The notes beneath the pieces were generated by a model. It had not been told where the DNA came from. It saw nothing but the letters and a program-made list of their open reading frames with translations, and made no database searches. This document shows, piece after piece, positions 28,801 through 36,394 of a stretch of 38,759 nt of DNA. The first letter of the stretch is position 1, and the number at the start of each line of letters is the position of its first letter. A program made the position numbers and the translations under genes. Source of the stretch: Candidatus Krumholzibacteriia bacterium (GTDB taxonomy: Bacteria; Krumholzibacteriota; Krumholzibacteriia; WVZY01; JAKEHA01); the NCBI GenBank assembly GCA_025923935.1, contig JAICFA010000004.1:1-38759 (forward strand), read 5' to 3'.

Positions 28801-31800
28801 GGTGAGCCGACACCGGAACGACCGGCGAAAGCGGGTCGTTGTTGTTGATGAGCAGGTTGGCGTTGTAGTCGCCGCCGAACAGGCCGGCCGCGTCGAACGT
28901 CACGGTGATGTCCATGGACGTTCCCGGCGGCACGATGCCTTCGCTCGGATCGGCGCTGAGCCACTGCACACCACCCAGGCCCGGAATCGCGAGCCAGCCC
29001 AGTTGCACCAGGTCGCCCGGGACATCCGCGCCCAATACGCCAATCAAGGAGGTGTTACCGGTGCTCACGTCGGCCACGCGCAACTCCGCCTGGAAGGTGA
29101 AGTTGTTGAACGCCGCGAGATACAGCGTTTGCGTGTCGCCGTCGTAGGCCATGCCCTGGCCGAAGTTGGCGTCGAAACCCAACGAGCCGATGGGCGTTCC
29201 GATACCGGTCGTCTTGTCGATCGAGACCAGCTCGTCGGTGACGATGTCGTGCGCGTACATGTTGCCATCGGAATCGATCGCGCAGGCGATGATGCCCGGC
29301 ATGTTGATCGAGCCGATGCGCGTTGAGGTGGCGTTCGCCACGTCGATCAAATAGAGCGACGAGCTGAACACATCGGTACCGGTGGCGTACATCTGCCCGT
29401 CGCTCGGGTCGAACGCCATACCGGTCCAGATTTCCGCCCCGAACGGCACGATCGTCCCGATGATCGTTTGCGTGCCGTTGGTGGTGTCGATCTGCATCAA
29501 GGAGTTCTGATCGTCCACGGCGTACGCGAAGGCGTTGTCACCCGACGCGAAATCACCGGCCCAGATGAAGTTGGGCGCGTTGCCGATGTAATTCAGCACT
29601 TCCGGTTGCGTCAGGTTGAAGCGTGTCGCTTGCGCGAACGCCGCATCCGTCGAAAACGCCGAGCCGGCCGCCGTGATCCCGCCCACTTTCTTGATGTGCG
29701 TGGCCTTGGCATGGGCTCCCGGCGCGAGGCGCGCCGAAGCCGCCTGCGTGCCGCGCGGGAAGTTTCCGTCGCTGCGCGGAATCGACAGGTGCTGCTTGAT
29801 GACCGGTGCGGCCGCCCCTTCGATCTCCTCGGTATCGATGGAGAAAGTGAGGTTACTGGCACCGCTGTTGCCGATAGTCACCGTGTGCGCCGAGCTCTGG
29901 CCCGTGAACAGGCTGTCTTCGAGCGAGGTCGGGTTGACGGAGATGATCGGAGGCAGCACACCCGTGCCCGAGAGCGCGATTGGGATCGACGCCTCGTCCG
30001 GGTCATCGCTGGTGATCGTGAGTGTGGCGTTGGTCGGCCCGGTAGCGGTGGGCGCGAACGTCACCACGACGTTTTGCGTCTCGCCCGGATCGAGCGACGC
30101 GTTGGACACGTCGACGGAATAATCCGGATGGTCGGTGGCAATGGACGACACCGTCAACAAGTCGGTGCCGGCGTTGGTCACCGCGATGGTCTTGCTCGAC
30201 GATCCGTTGATGAATACCTCGCCGTACGCGAGCGGAGCGGTGGGCACATCGATGTCCGGAGCACCGGTCACGTGCATGCTCGCCGCCACGTTGACTTCCG
30301 GCGTGGCCGGATCGTTGCTGGCGATGGCCAGGTTGGCGGAGTACTCGCCGCCGTTCAAACCGGTGGCGTCGAACGTCACCGAGACGTCCATGGTCGCACC
30401 CGGCGGCAGCGAGCCTTCGCTCGGATCGGCCGTGAGCCACGCCGCCCCCGCGGTCCACAGCACCGCGTTGTGCAGGATGAGTGCGACGTCACCCCCGAAG
30501 AATCCGCCGTCGGCCACGAACACGTTGGCGCCGACGACATGGTCGCCCTGGGTCGCGATGAACGGCTGGCCGATCTGCCAGTCCGCCACCCACTGCGCAC
30601 CCGGCGTGAGGGTGGTGGAACCGAGGAGATCGCCGGTCGCCGCCGACACACCCGCCATGATGGGATGGTTGGCGTCGAAATTCCCCAGGTTGGAGAAGCC
30701 CAACGGGCCGCTGCCCAGAGTAAAGGGCGAGTAGCCGTCGTCGAGGAAGCGTCCGCCGACATTGAACGGATCGATGAAGGTCGCGAGCGTTTGCACCACA
30801 CCGCCCCCTCCATCCACGTAGTCGGCCAGCACGTCGCCGAGCGCATTCTTGTCGCCGAACGGGAAGTTCGCGATCAAGATGACGCCGTCGTACGGAGTCA
30901 AATCGTCGAGGGTGGGCGTGGACGAGCTGGCTTCGAACAAGTCGACCGCCACGACATCCGGGAAGCCCAGCAATGCGCCTTGGATCTCGGTCACATCACC
31001 CGTGTGCACGAGGAGGATCTCGAGCGCGCTGGCGCTGGTGATCACCGGACGGTTGGCACCCGCCGGGAGTTCACGCTTGAGCGTCGACGCGGGCGCATAG
31101 GGCGATCCCTTGTGCGTGCGCTTCGCCGCCGCCGGGGTGATGTCCTTCTTGGTGTCCGGTCCCACGACCGGCGCCTGCATGCGCACGGTCGCGTTGGGAC
31201 CGCTCATGTTCTCGATGGCGAGCGAGAAATCGAGGGTGGTACCGCCCACGTTCTCGATGTGCAGCGCCTGGGTGTCGATGCCGCCGGTGAACAAGTCGGC
31301 CGACAATGAGGTGGGCGAGACTTGGATGACGGGCGGCTGCACGCCTTCGCCGAACAACGGCACCTTGAACACCGGATGGTCCGGGTCGTTGGTGTTGAGG
31401 GTCAAGGTCGCGTCGGGACGGCGCGGGTTCTGCTTCGGCAGGCTCGGAAGCAGGTCTTCCGGCACCGGGCAGAAGGTCACAGTGAGCACGCGCTGCGCGC
31501 CCGGCAAGAGCGTGAAGGAACTCGCGTCGACCGTGAACTCGGTATTGAACGTGGTCACCGAGGTGACGTTGAGCGTCTCTGCGCCGATGTTCTGAATGAT
31601 GACGTCGCGCGATTCGCAGAAGCCGAAGTACTGCAGACCGTAGTCCACTTCGTTCGGATCCGACGCGATGTCGGGAGCACCGGTCACGTTCAGCGTGAGG
31701 CTGAGCGGCGAGAAGGCATGCGCGGGGTCGTTGGTGTGCAACAACGCGGTCTGGTTGTACGCCCCGCCAAACAGGCCGGTGGCGTTGAAGGTCACGTCGA

Positions 31801-33610
31801 GGTCCATGCTCTGGCCCGCGAACACGCGTCCACTCGCCGGATTGATCGTGACCCATGCCGGCGTGTTGCTGAACGAAAAGTCGAGCGTTCCCTGGGCCAC
31901 GTTCTCGATGGTGACCGTCTGGGTCGCCGACCCGCCCGTCAACAGGTTCTCGGTGAGCGACGCCGGCGCATACTGCAGCCCCGGCGCACCGAGTGTGGTG
32001 CCGTCCGGAACGTTGGAAATCCCGGAGCGGTTTTGCTGCTCGTCGACGACGACGAGCGCGAAGTAGTAGTGAGTGTTGATCGCGAGACCGCCCACTTCGA
32101 ACAGCTCGTGGGCTCCGGCCGCCGCGGGATGCGGCAGCGGTCCCGCGCTGGTGGCGGAGTCGAAATTGTTCGCGTCGATGGGAGACGTCGAATAGCGCAG
32201 GTCGTAGGACGATGCGGTGCCCTGGTCCGCGTCGTCGCCCGACGCCGTCCACGAGAGGATGGCGTGATTCGACCCGGTTTGGTCGACGGCGAGGTCAGCC
32301 ACCGCGTCGGGAGCCACGTCGTCGAGACCGTTGATGATGTTGAACACGTTCAGGCGTCCACCCGTCACTGTGCGTCCTTGCAGCGCCGGGATGACGTCGA
32401 CCGATTCCAACACCGTCTGCTTCACTTCCGCGGCGGTGAATTCCGGAGCCGCGGCCCACAACAAGCACACCGCACCCGACACGTGCGGGGTCGCCATCGA
32501 GGTACCGGAGATGACGCCGTAGCTGTTGCCGGGGAACGTGCTGAGAATGTCCGAGCCCGGAGCACCGAGGTCGACGGTGTTCAAACCGAAGTTCGAGAAG
32601 CCGCTCAGATGATCTTGGTCATCCGTGCTGGCCACCGAGATGATGTTTTCGGCGTCGTACGAGGCCGGGAAGAACGGGAAGTTGTCGTTGTTCGAGCTGG
32701 CGTTGCCCGCCGCCGCGACGAACAGAATACCGGCGTCGCCGGCCGCTTCGATGGCGTCCAGGAGGCCCTGCGAGAAACCGCCGCCGCCCCAGCTGTTGCT
32801 CGTCAGCTTGACACCCATCATGGTGCCGTATTCCACCGCTTCGATGGCGTCGCCGGTGTTCCCGAAGCCGCCCGCATCGAGGAACTTGAGCGGCATGATC
32901 TTGACCGTCCAGCACACACCGGCTACACCGACGCCGTTGTTGCCGATGGCACCGATGGTGCCGGAGCAGTGCGTCCCGTGGCCGTTGTCGTCCATGGGAT
33001 TGTTGTCGTTGTTGATGAAGTCCCAACCACGGACGTCGTCGACAAAGCCGTTGCCGTCGTCGTCGATGTTGTTGGCCGCAATTTCACCGGCGTTCACGAA
33101 GATGTTGGTCGACAGGTCGACGTGGTTGTAATCGACACCGGTGTCGATGACGCCGACGATGACGTCGCTATTCTTCGCCAGATCCCAGGCTTCGGGCGCG
33201 TCGATGTCCGCGTCGGGAGTTCCGCCGGTCTGGCCGGTGTTGTGCATGCCCCACAGCTCGTCGAAGCGCGGATCGTTGGGAATCGTTTCGATGGCGCGCA
33301 CGACGAAGTTGGGCTCGATGTACACCACCCGCGGATCGTTCGTGAACCGCGAGATGGCGTCCATGACGCTCACTCCGTTTATTCGCCACAGCTCGGCGCC
33401 GATGGACTCGAAGCGCCGCTTCACCACCGCATTCAAGCTCGCCCGTACCGCCGTGGCATCGGCAGCCGGAATACTCGGGTTGAGCTTGATGATGACTTCG
33501 CTAGGAACGTAGGTTTGCGGTTGCTGACCGCCGGCGCGTATTACCCACGCGACCGTGATCGCAACGCAAAAAGCAAAGAAGAGACCGAGACGCAGCGGTC
33601 GTTTCGACAT
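22823..33610 (-). CDS. Giant secreted S8 (subtilisin-like) serine peptidase, FN3-like plus seven repeating BACON-like/choice-of-anchor-D cycles with inserted domains, FlgD-like/T9SS-type C-terminal domain
   Basis: Signal peptide; catalytic VIGVIDTGVDYNH-type D (VIVGVIDTGVDYNH), DDNGHGTHCSG, ISGTSMATPHVSG; many VTGAPDIxV...DPDE repeats; C-term RPNPFNPTTTIAYDL...SGVYFYRLAAGQFVQTKKMVLLK. Confidence 0.95.
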   Translation of the reverse strand: MSKRPLRLGLFFAFCVAITVAWVIRAGGQQPQTYVPSEVIIKLNPSIPAADATAVRASLNAVVKRRFESIGAELWRINGVSVMDAISRFTNDPRVVYIEPNFVVRAIETIPNDPRFDELWGMHNTGQTGGTPDADIDAPEAWDLAKNSDVIVGVIDTGVDYNHVDLSTNIFVNAGEIAANNIDDDGNGFVDDVRGWDFINNDNNPMDDNGHGTHCSGTIGAIGNNGVGVAGVCWTVKIMPLKFLDAGGFGNTGDAIEAVEYGTMMGVKLTSNSWGGGGFSQGLLDAIEAAGDAGILFVAAAGNASSNNDNFPFFPASYDAENIISVASTDDQDHLSGFSNFGLNTVDLGAPGSDILSTFPGNSYGVISGTSMATPHVSGAVCLLWAAAPEFTAAEVKQTVLESVDVIPALQGRTVTGGRLNVFNIINGLDDVAPDAVADLAVDQTGSNHAILSWTASGDDADQGTASSYDLRYSTSPIDANNFDSATSAGPLPHPAAAGAHELFEVGGLAINTHYYFALVVVDEQQNRSGISNVPDGTTLGAPGLQYAPASLTENLLTGGSATQTVTIENVAQGTLDFSFSNTPAWVTINPASGRVFAGQSMDLDVTFNATGLFGGAYNQTALLHTNDPAHAFSPLSLTLNVTGAPDIASDPNEVDYGLQYFGFCESRDVIIQNIGAETLNVTSVTTFNTEFTVDASSFTLLPGAQRVLTVTFCPVPEDLLPSLPKQNPRRPDATLTLNTNDPDHPVFKVPLFGEGVQPPVIQVSPTSLSADLFTGGIDTQALHIENVGGTTLDFSLAIENMSGPNATVRMQAPVVGPDTKKDITPAAAKRTHKGSPYAPASTLKRELPAGANRPVITSASALEILLVHTGDVTEIQGALLGFPDVVAVDLFEASSSTPTLDDLTPYDGVILIANFPFGDKNALGDVLADYVDGGGGVVQTLATFIDPFNVGGRFLDDGYSPFTLGSGPLGFSNLGNFDANHPIMAGVSAATGDLLGSTTLTPGAQWVADWQIGQPFIATQGDHVVGANVFVADGGFFGGDVALILHNAVLWTAGAAWLTADPSEGSLPPGATMDVSVTFDATGLNGGEYSANLAIASNDPATPEVNVAASMHVTGAPDIDVPTAPLAYGEVFINGSSSKTIAVTNAGTDLLTVSSIATDHPDYSVDVSNASLDPGETQNVVVTFAPTATGPTNATLTITSDDPDEASIPIALSGTGVLPPIISVNPTSLEDSLFTGQSSAHTVTIGNSGASNLTFSIDTEEIEGAAAPVIKQHLSIPRSDGNFPRGTQAASARLAPGAHAKATHIKKVGGITAAGSAFSTDAAFAQATRFNLTQPEVLNYIGNAPNFIWAGDFASGDNAFAYAVDDQNSLMQIDTTNGTQTIIGTIVPFGAEIWTGMAFDPSDGQMYATGTDVFSSSLYLIDVANATSTRIGSINMPGIIACAIDSDGNMYAHDIVTDELVSIDKTTGIGTPIGSLGFDANFGQGMAYDGDTQTLYLAAFNNFTFQAELRVADVSTGNTSLIGVLGADVPGDLVQLGWLAIPGLGGVQWLSADPSEGIVPPGTSMDITVTFDAAGLFGGDYNANLLINNNDPLSPVVPVSAHLHVTGAPDIAVDQTPLDYGDVFIGGVKHKTVKVKNAGTDVLTVSSISTDHGDYSVSVPSLVLAPATSQDITVSYAPTSTGPSSATLTLVSDDPDEPGLTIALSGQGLLPPIVGVAPTSFSADLFTGESDIQTMTISNTGASNLEFSIDTEEATASSASRTMLLRGKPWQEKAVRRGGGTGTGGSNSRDPHTEKLTSPRTPNLTAADPAILVIQDTDAWGVDMGTFIFDNFGFSATVINSNQIASTDFDDFDLVLTVSDEGFSYYQALSSNVSKFEDYVSGGGVVQYQCATQGDNVTVAGGVQVEFGDLDNFNDILLPEHPIVEGLSSPLEGNSANHTTMSNLPAGAVQITETSGSGSPTTVEYEIGSGSVVLTGMTWEFLYNNGFEAGAMLGNAVAYSLSLAGVQWLEITPSDGVVAPGSSMDVSVKFDAAGLFGGDYAANILVNNNDPITPQVVATASLHVTGAPDILVPTDALHYGQVFVGGNKTKTLVVKNDGTDVLAVSSIVSSHADFTVDIASFNLAPKTSQNVVLTYAPTTVAPHSGNLTINSNDPDEPVVVIDYDGEGVEPPVITVSPTSLDEDLVTGEVADHTVTIGNTGGSNLEFKIKTEEVTATAATIKQRLSIPRSDGKFQRGTAAPSARMAPGNHAKASELKHSSGIAAVGSAFSTEAGFGQATRFNLNQPEVLNFIGNAPNFIWAGDFASGDNSFAYAVDDQNSLMQIDTTNGTQTIIGTIVPFGAEIWTGMAFDPTDGSMYATGTDIFSSSLYLIDVASATSTRIGSINMPGIIACAIDTEGNMYAHDLVTDELVSIDKTTGAGTPIGSLGFDANFGQGMGYDGETGTLYLAAFNNFTFQAELRVADVTTGSTALVGVLGADVPGGLVQLGWLAIPGLGGVKWLSLDPSEGIVPPGTSVDVTVTFDATGMFGGDYNANILVNNNDPLTPVVPVSAHLHVTGAPDIAVAPTVLDYGVGFVNGHYTQNITIKNQGTDLLTVNSVTTTHPDYTTDFAGASLAPGQSHDVAVTFAPTAPGLNAATLFVVSDDPDEGSVEVALQGEALMPPIVGIDPTAFSDDLFTGEVGLHLMTVSNTGASDLHWSIDTEEVAAASSASKAMLLRGKPWLDRTLRGGGVGASTATGNSRDPHTSTPVVPRSPSFAASGPAVLVIQDTDAWGVDMGTFIFDNFGISCTVINSGQIGSTNFDPFDLVLTVGDEDFNYYQALTSNVGKFEAYASAGGVVQYQCATQGDGVTVVGGVQVVVGPFESFNDILDLDHPIVAGLSSPLEGSSANHTHLANLPGGTNVITQTSDSNEPTTVEYAHGSGRVILTGMTWEFLYNFGFPAGAMLGNAVQYSLSLAGVQWLEIIPSSGTVPAGGSQGITVKFDANGLFGGDYAANILVNSNDPVTPTAVATANLHVTGATDIDVSTAPISFGDVFLGGSSSTTLVVSNPGTDVLMVSSISSSHPDFSVDASSFNLAPQTSQNVLVTFTPSTAAPVSGNLTINSNDPDEASIVIALDGVGLEPPVIAVSPSSISDALNGGDSAVHQLTIDNTAGGSALEWSIGAQFSNNSSTIVATSPIVGGGKITDTVKDPKKPMAAASHKQSEVFRFASNGQKPSQAASGTSLEDILANLNANYLSVTNLVPNRFDFFEGDTGNSIIDGGNDMYDGGNLLGTNLESGFNYSDNLVVSSTAFGPDGRYFTRKFPGLFVMVADMSNVDYFETFGNCGADGGGNVDGATLAAEVSGIAFSGFVKRIYNAFDPSINHIILVEENPGASHEFALNTDDDYHRAYNLSGSTRVYYILYASQNGGYVDNTTTLAIMEAFLNAMGLSPAWISVTPESGSVPAGQSAVVDVTLDATDLAAGMYNANLVVASNDPVNPEVTVPVSLAVDQSVTDVGDDRIPTKFALYTNRPNPFNPTTTIAYDLAQGVKVNLTIYDVHGREVKQLVNGVQPAGNHQIVWDGRNASNTQVASGVYFYRLAAGQFVQTKKMVLLK
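24240..27094 (-). repeat. Intragenic tandem duplication copy B (cycles 5+6 of the subtilase)
   Basis: Near-identical stretches to copy A at constant offset ~2850-2856 bp (e.g. catcaaggagttctgatc 26645 vs 29495; gatgaacgtccccatgtcgacgcccc 25268 vs 28124). Confidence 0.85.
27095..29948 (-). repeat. Intragenic tandem duplication copy A (cycles 3+4 of the subtilase)
   Basis: See copy B; same order of inserted modules (propeller-like then Rossmann/GATase-like). Confidence 0.85.
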
Positions 33611-33867
33611 GTTGATCCCTCTCGATTCTTTGGCGGTGACATGCGGCAGCTCGGACGAAAGAACTCAGGTGTGTGGTGCGGTGCGCGCGAGCGTAGGGAT
33701 GGTCCGATCGCGGCGCGGAAGTCGCGGGACGAGTCGTTTCGACGCGAGAGCGTAGAAAGGAACGGAGCAATGGAGGTACCGGGGGCAAGCCGTACTGCCT
33801 TCACGTAAGGGGCCTCCTTCGAGGAGTTCGGTGAACAGCGGTAGCCTTTTGGTACTCCGGAACGTCC

Positions 33868-33896
33868 AGTATACGGGCGTTGTTACGCGATGTCTA
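33868..33896 (-). promoter_or_regulatory. Sigma-70-type promoter for the giant subtilase gene
   Basis: Minus strand TAGACA-17 bp-TATACT; implies ~250-nt 5' leader. Confidence 0.6.
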
Positions 33897-33971
33897 GTCG
33901 CTGATTTGGAATTCTCGTATACTGCAGAAAATTTTTACGTGCATGCGACTGCATTCACGAGTCAGCCGAGT

Positions 33972-34048
33972 GGCCCCGTAGCTCAGATGGATAGAGCAGC
34001 GGTTTCCTAAACCGTTTGTCGCGCGTTCGACTCGCGCCGGGGCCACCA
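33972..34048 (+). tRNA. tRNA-Arg (anticodon CCT), CCA encoded
   Basis: GGCCCCG/CGGGGCC acceptor, GCTC..GAGC D stem, GCGGT-TTCCTAA-ACCGT anticodon arm, GCGCG-TTCGACT-CGCGC T arm, ACCA end. Confidence 0.95.
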
Positions 34049-34056
34049 CTCCCCAG

Positions 34057-34587
34057 CTAATCGAATCGAATCATTGCAAAAGTAGGTGTTTCAGAGAGGC
34101 GCTCGCTGCCATTGAGGAATGCGAGCTCGATGAGGAATGCCAGCTCGACCACGTCGCCGCCCACCTTATTAATGAGTTCAACCGCGGCGGCCGCAGTTCC
34201 GCCGGTGGCCAAGAGATCGTCCACGATGAGGACGCGCTCGCCGGGCCGGATGGCGTCGGTGTGGATCTCGAGCGTTTCCGCGCCGTATTCCAGTGTGAAA
34301 GATTGCGCAAGCTTCCGGTGGGGCAGCTTGCCGTGCTTGCGGAGCGGAACGAACCCGGCGCCGATGAGAGCCGCCAGCGGAGCGCCGAAAATGAAACCGC
34401 GCGACTCCATGGCGGCCACCTTGTCGATGCCCATGTCGCGATAACGCTCGACGAACATGCGGATCACTTCGCCGAAGAGCGCGGGATCCAGGAGCACGGG
34501 AGTGATGTCTTTGAAGATGATGCCCGGTTTGGGGAAATCGGGGACGTCGCGAATCGCCGCGCGGATGCGGTCGACGGTAGTGGTCAA
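34057..34587 (-). CDS. apt: Adenine phosphoribosyltransferase
   Basis: IRDVPDFPKPGIIFKDITPVL, ESRGFIFGAPLA, VLIVDDLLATGGTAAAAVELI. Confidence 0.96.
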   Translation of the reverse strand: MTTTVDRIRAAIRDVPDFPKPGIIFKDITPVLLDPALFGEVIRMFVERYRDMGIDKVAAMESRGFIFGAPLAALIGAGFVPLRKHGKLPHRKLAQSFTLEYGAETLEIHTDAIRPGERVLIVDDLLATGGTAAAAVELINKVGGDVVELAFLIELAFLNGSERLSETPTFAMIRFD

Positions 34588-35453
34588 TGCGATCCCTCGG
34601 AAATGCCGCCGCGCTTGCGCCCCGACAAGACCAGATTGAGCTTCTGCAGCGCGCGCTTTTCGATCTGACGCACGCGCTCGCGCGACACCCCCACTTCCCT
34701 TCCCGTTTCTCCCAACGTGCGCGGCTCGCCGTCGTCGAGACCGTAGCGCAGTGCGAGCACTTCCTGCTCGCGCGGGTTCAAGCAGCGCTCGATCAAGGTC
34801 GACATTTCTTCGTTCTCGAGCTGGAGTGTTACCAGTGCTTCGGGCGATCCGTTGTCGCGGTGGTACGCGTCGGAGGCGAGCAGCTGCAGCGCGTCGGCGC
34901 TGGCCAGCGGGTCTTCGGAGCGAATCCCGTTGATCAGCGTGCGCACCAGCTTGACCCGGCGCACGCTCACGTCCAGCTCGCCCGACATGGTTTCGTCGTC
35001 GAGCGAACGCCCCGCGTGCTTGTCTTCCACTTTGAGATAGCGATTGATGAGGTGGTAGATATGCACGGGAATGCGGATCGCCTTCGATTGGCTCGCGAGT
35101 CCGCGCTTGATCGATTGCTTGATCCAGTACGAGGCGTACGTGCTGAAGCGAAATCCCTTGGTGTAGTCGAATTTCGCGGCGGCGCGAATGAGCCCCAGAT
35201 TGCCGTCTTCGATGAGGTCGAGGAGGTTTTGATTGCCGCGCTGGTAGCGCTTGGCGATGGTGACGACGAGGCGGAGGTTGGCGATGATCAAGCGGCGCTT
35301 GGCATCTTCGTCGCCCGCCGCGAGCGCACGCCCGAGCTCGATCTCTTGCTCGGGGGTCAGGAGCTCATAGCGCCCGATCTCCGCCAGGTAGCGTGCCTGG
35401 ATATCGTACGATGGCTGGGAGCGTTCTTCGTCGTGTGACCGGTCGTTGCTCAT
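34584..35453 (-). CDS. Sigma-70 family RNA polymerase sigma factor (RpoS/RpoD group)
   Basis: YLAEIGRYELLTPEQEIELGRAL, NLRLVVTIAKRYQRGNQNLLDLIEDGNLGLIRAAAKFDYTKGFRFSTYASYWIKQSIKRGL, region 4 GVSRERVRQIEKRALQKL. Confidence 0.94.
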   Translation of the reverse strand: MSNDRSHDEERSQPSYDIQARYLAEIGRYELLTPEQEIELGRALAAGDEDAKRRLIIANLRLVVTIAKRYQRGNQNLLDLIEDGNLGLIRAAAKFDYTKGFRFSTYASYWIKQSIKRGLASQSKAIRIPVHIYHLINRYLKVEDKHAGRSLDDETMSGELDVSVRRVKLVRTLINGIRSEDPLASADALQLLASDAYHRDNGSPEALVTLQLENEEMSTLIERCLNPREQEVLALRYGLDDGEPRTLGETGREVGVSRERVRQIEKRALQKLNLVLSGRKRGGISEGSH

Positions 35454-35488
35454 GTCGTCTCGTTGGCCGGTACGGGTTCAAGGGAAAA

Positions 35489-35567
<79 letters not shown>

Positions 35568-35649
35568 ACTTTGAGCCCACACAAAACGCCGCCCCATCCC
35601 ATCATCCGCGCGGGTCATCTGCGGTCCGGGCGAGGCTCTAAGTTCAGTT

Positions 35650-35677
35650 ATCGTAACATGCTTTGGCGCCGAATCAA
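35650..35677 (-). promoter_or_regulatory. Candidate promoter for tRNA-Pro
   Basis: Minus strand TTGATT-16 bp-TACGAT upstream of tRNA-Pro. Confidence 0.35.
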
Positions 35678-35679
35678 CC

Positions 35680-36381
35680 CTAACTTCTAGAGCTCCCGGC
35701 GAGCCCCGCCTCGGGGTTCGAGGCCGGCGCCGAGCGGCGCTTCTCGTCGCGCACCATGGGGACGAAGGAACACTCGATCAACCGCTCGATCTCGACTTTG
35801 CCGCCGCGCCGGATGAGGCGCACGATCTCTTGCTTGCCGTCCTGGCGCACCACCGGTCCCAAGAGGAATCCAGAGTCGGAGAGTTGTGCCAAGAGCGCGC
35901 GCGGCACTTGCTGGGCGGCGGCGGTCAACAAGACGCGGTCGTAGGGACCGTGCTCGGGCCAACCGTTCCACCCGTCGTCGTTCTTCACGTCGACGTTGGT
36001 GAACAATAAGTCACGCAGCACCGTCTTCGCGCGCTCCGCCAGCTGCGGCACGCGCTCCACCGTCGCCACGCGTTGCGCGAGCGCCGACAGAATGGCGGTG
36101 TGGTAGCCCGAGCCCGTGCCGATCTCGAGCACTTTCTCTTCGCCCGAGAGGCGCAGCTCTTCGGTCAGGTACGCCACCATATACGGCTGCGACATGGTTT
36201 GCTGGAAGCCGATCGGGTAGGAATGGTCCGCGTACGCTTCCACACCCGCGTCGCGCCCGATGAACACGTGGCGCGGCACGCGCAGCATCGCCTCGAGCAC
36301 GCGCGGGTCGCGCACTCCGCGGTTGTAGACGTGTTCGCGAACCATGCGCTCGCGCGCGATCTTGTACTGCTTCCATCTCAT
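35680..36381 (-). CDS. pcm: Protein-L-isoaspartate O-methyltransferase
   Basis: VPRHVFIG, AYADHSYPIGFQQTMSQPYMVAYLTEEL, VLEIGTGSGYHTAILSAL. Confidence 0.95.
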   Translation of the reverse strand: MRWKQYKIARERMVREHVYNRGVRDPRVLEAMLRVPRHVFIGRDAGVEAYADHSYPIGFQQTMSQPYMVAYLTEELRLSGEEKVLEIGTGSGYHTAILSALAQRVATVERVPQLAERAKTVLRDLLFTNVDVKNDDGWNGWPEHGPYDRVLLTAAAQQVPRALLAQLSDSGFLLGPVVRQDGKQEIVRLIRRGGKVEIERLIECSFVPMVRDEKRRSAPASNPEAGLAGSSRS

Positions 36382-36394
36382 CGCGGCGTCCCCT

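Noticed and set aside
22823-33610. CRISPR-like or satellite repeat array
   Set aside because: The periodicity comes from protein-coding domain repeats in one open frame, with no short direct repeats separated by unique spacers.
33972-34048. tRNA-Arg as an integration site for a mobile element
   Set aside because: No integrase, no 3'-end tRNA duplication and no foreign gene content seen next to it.
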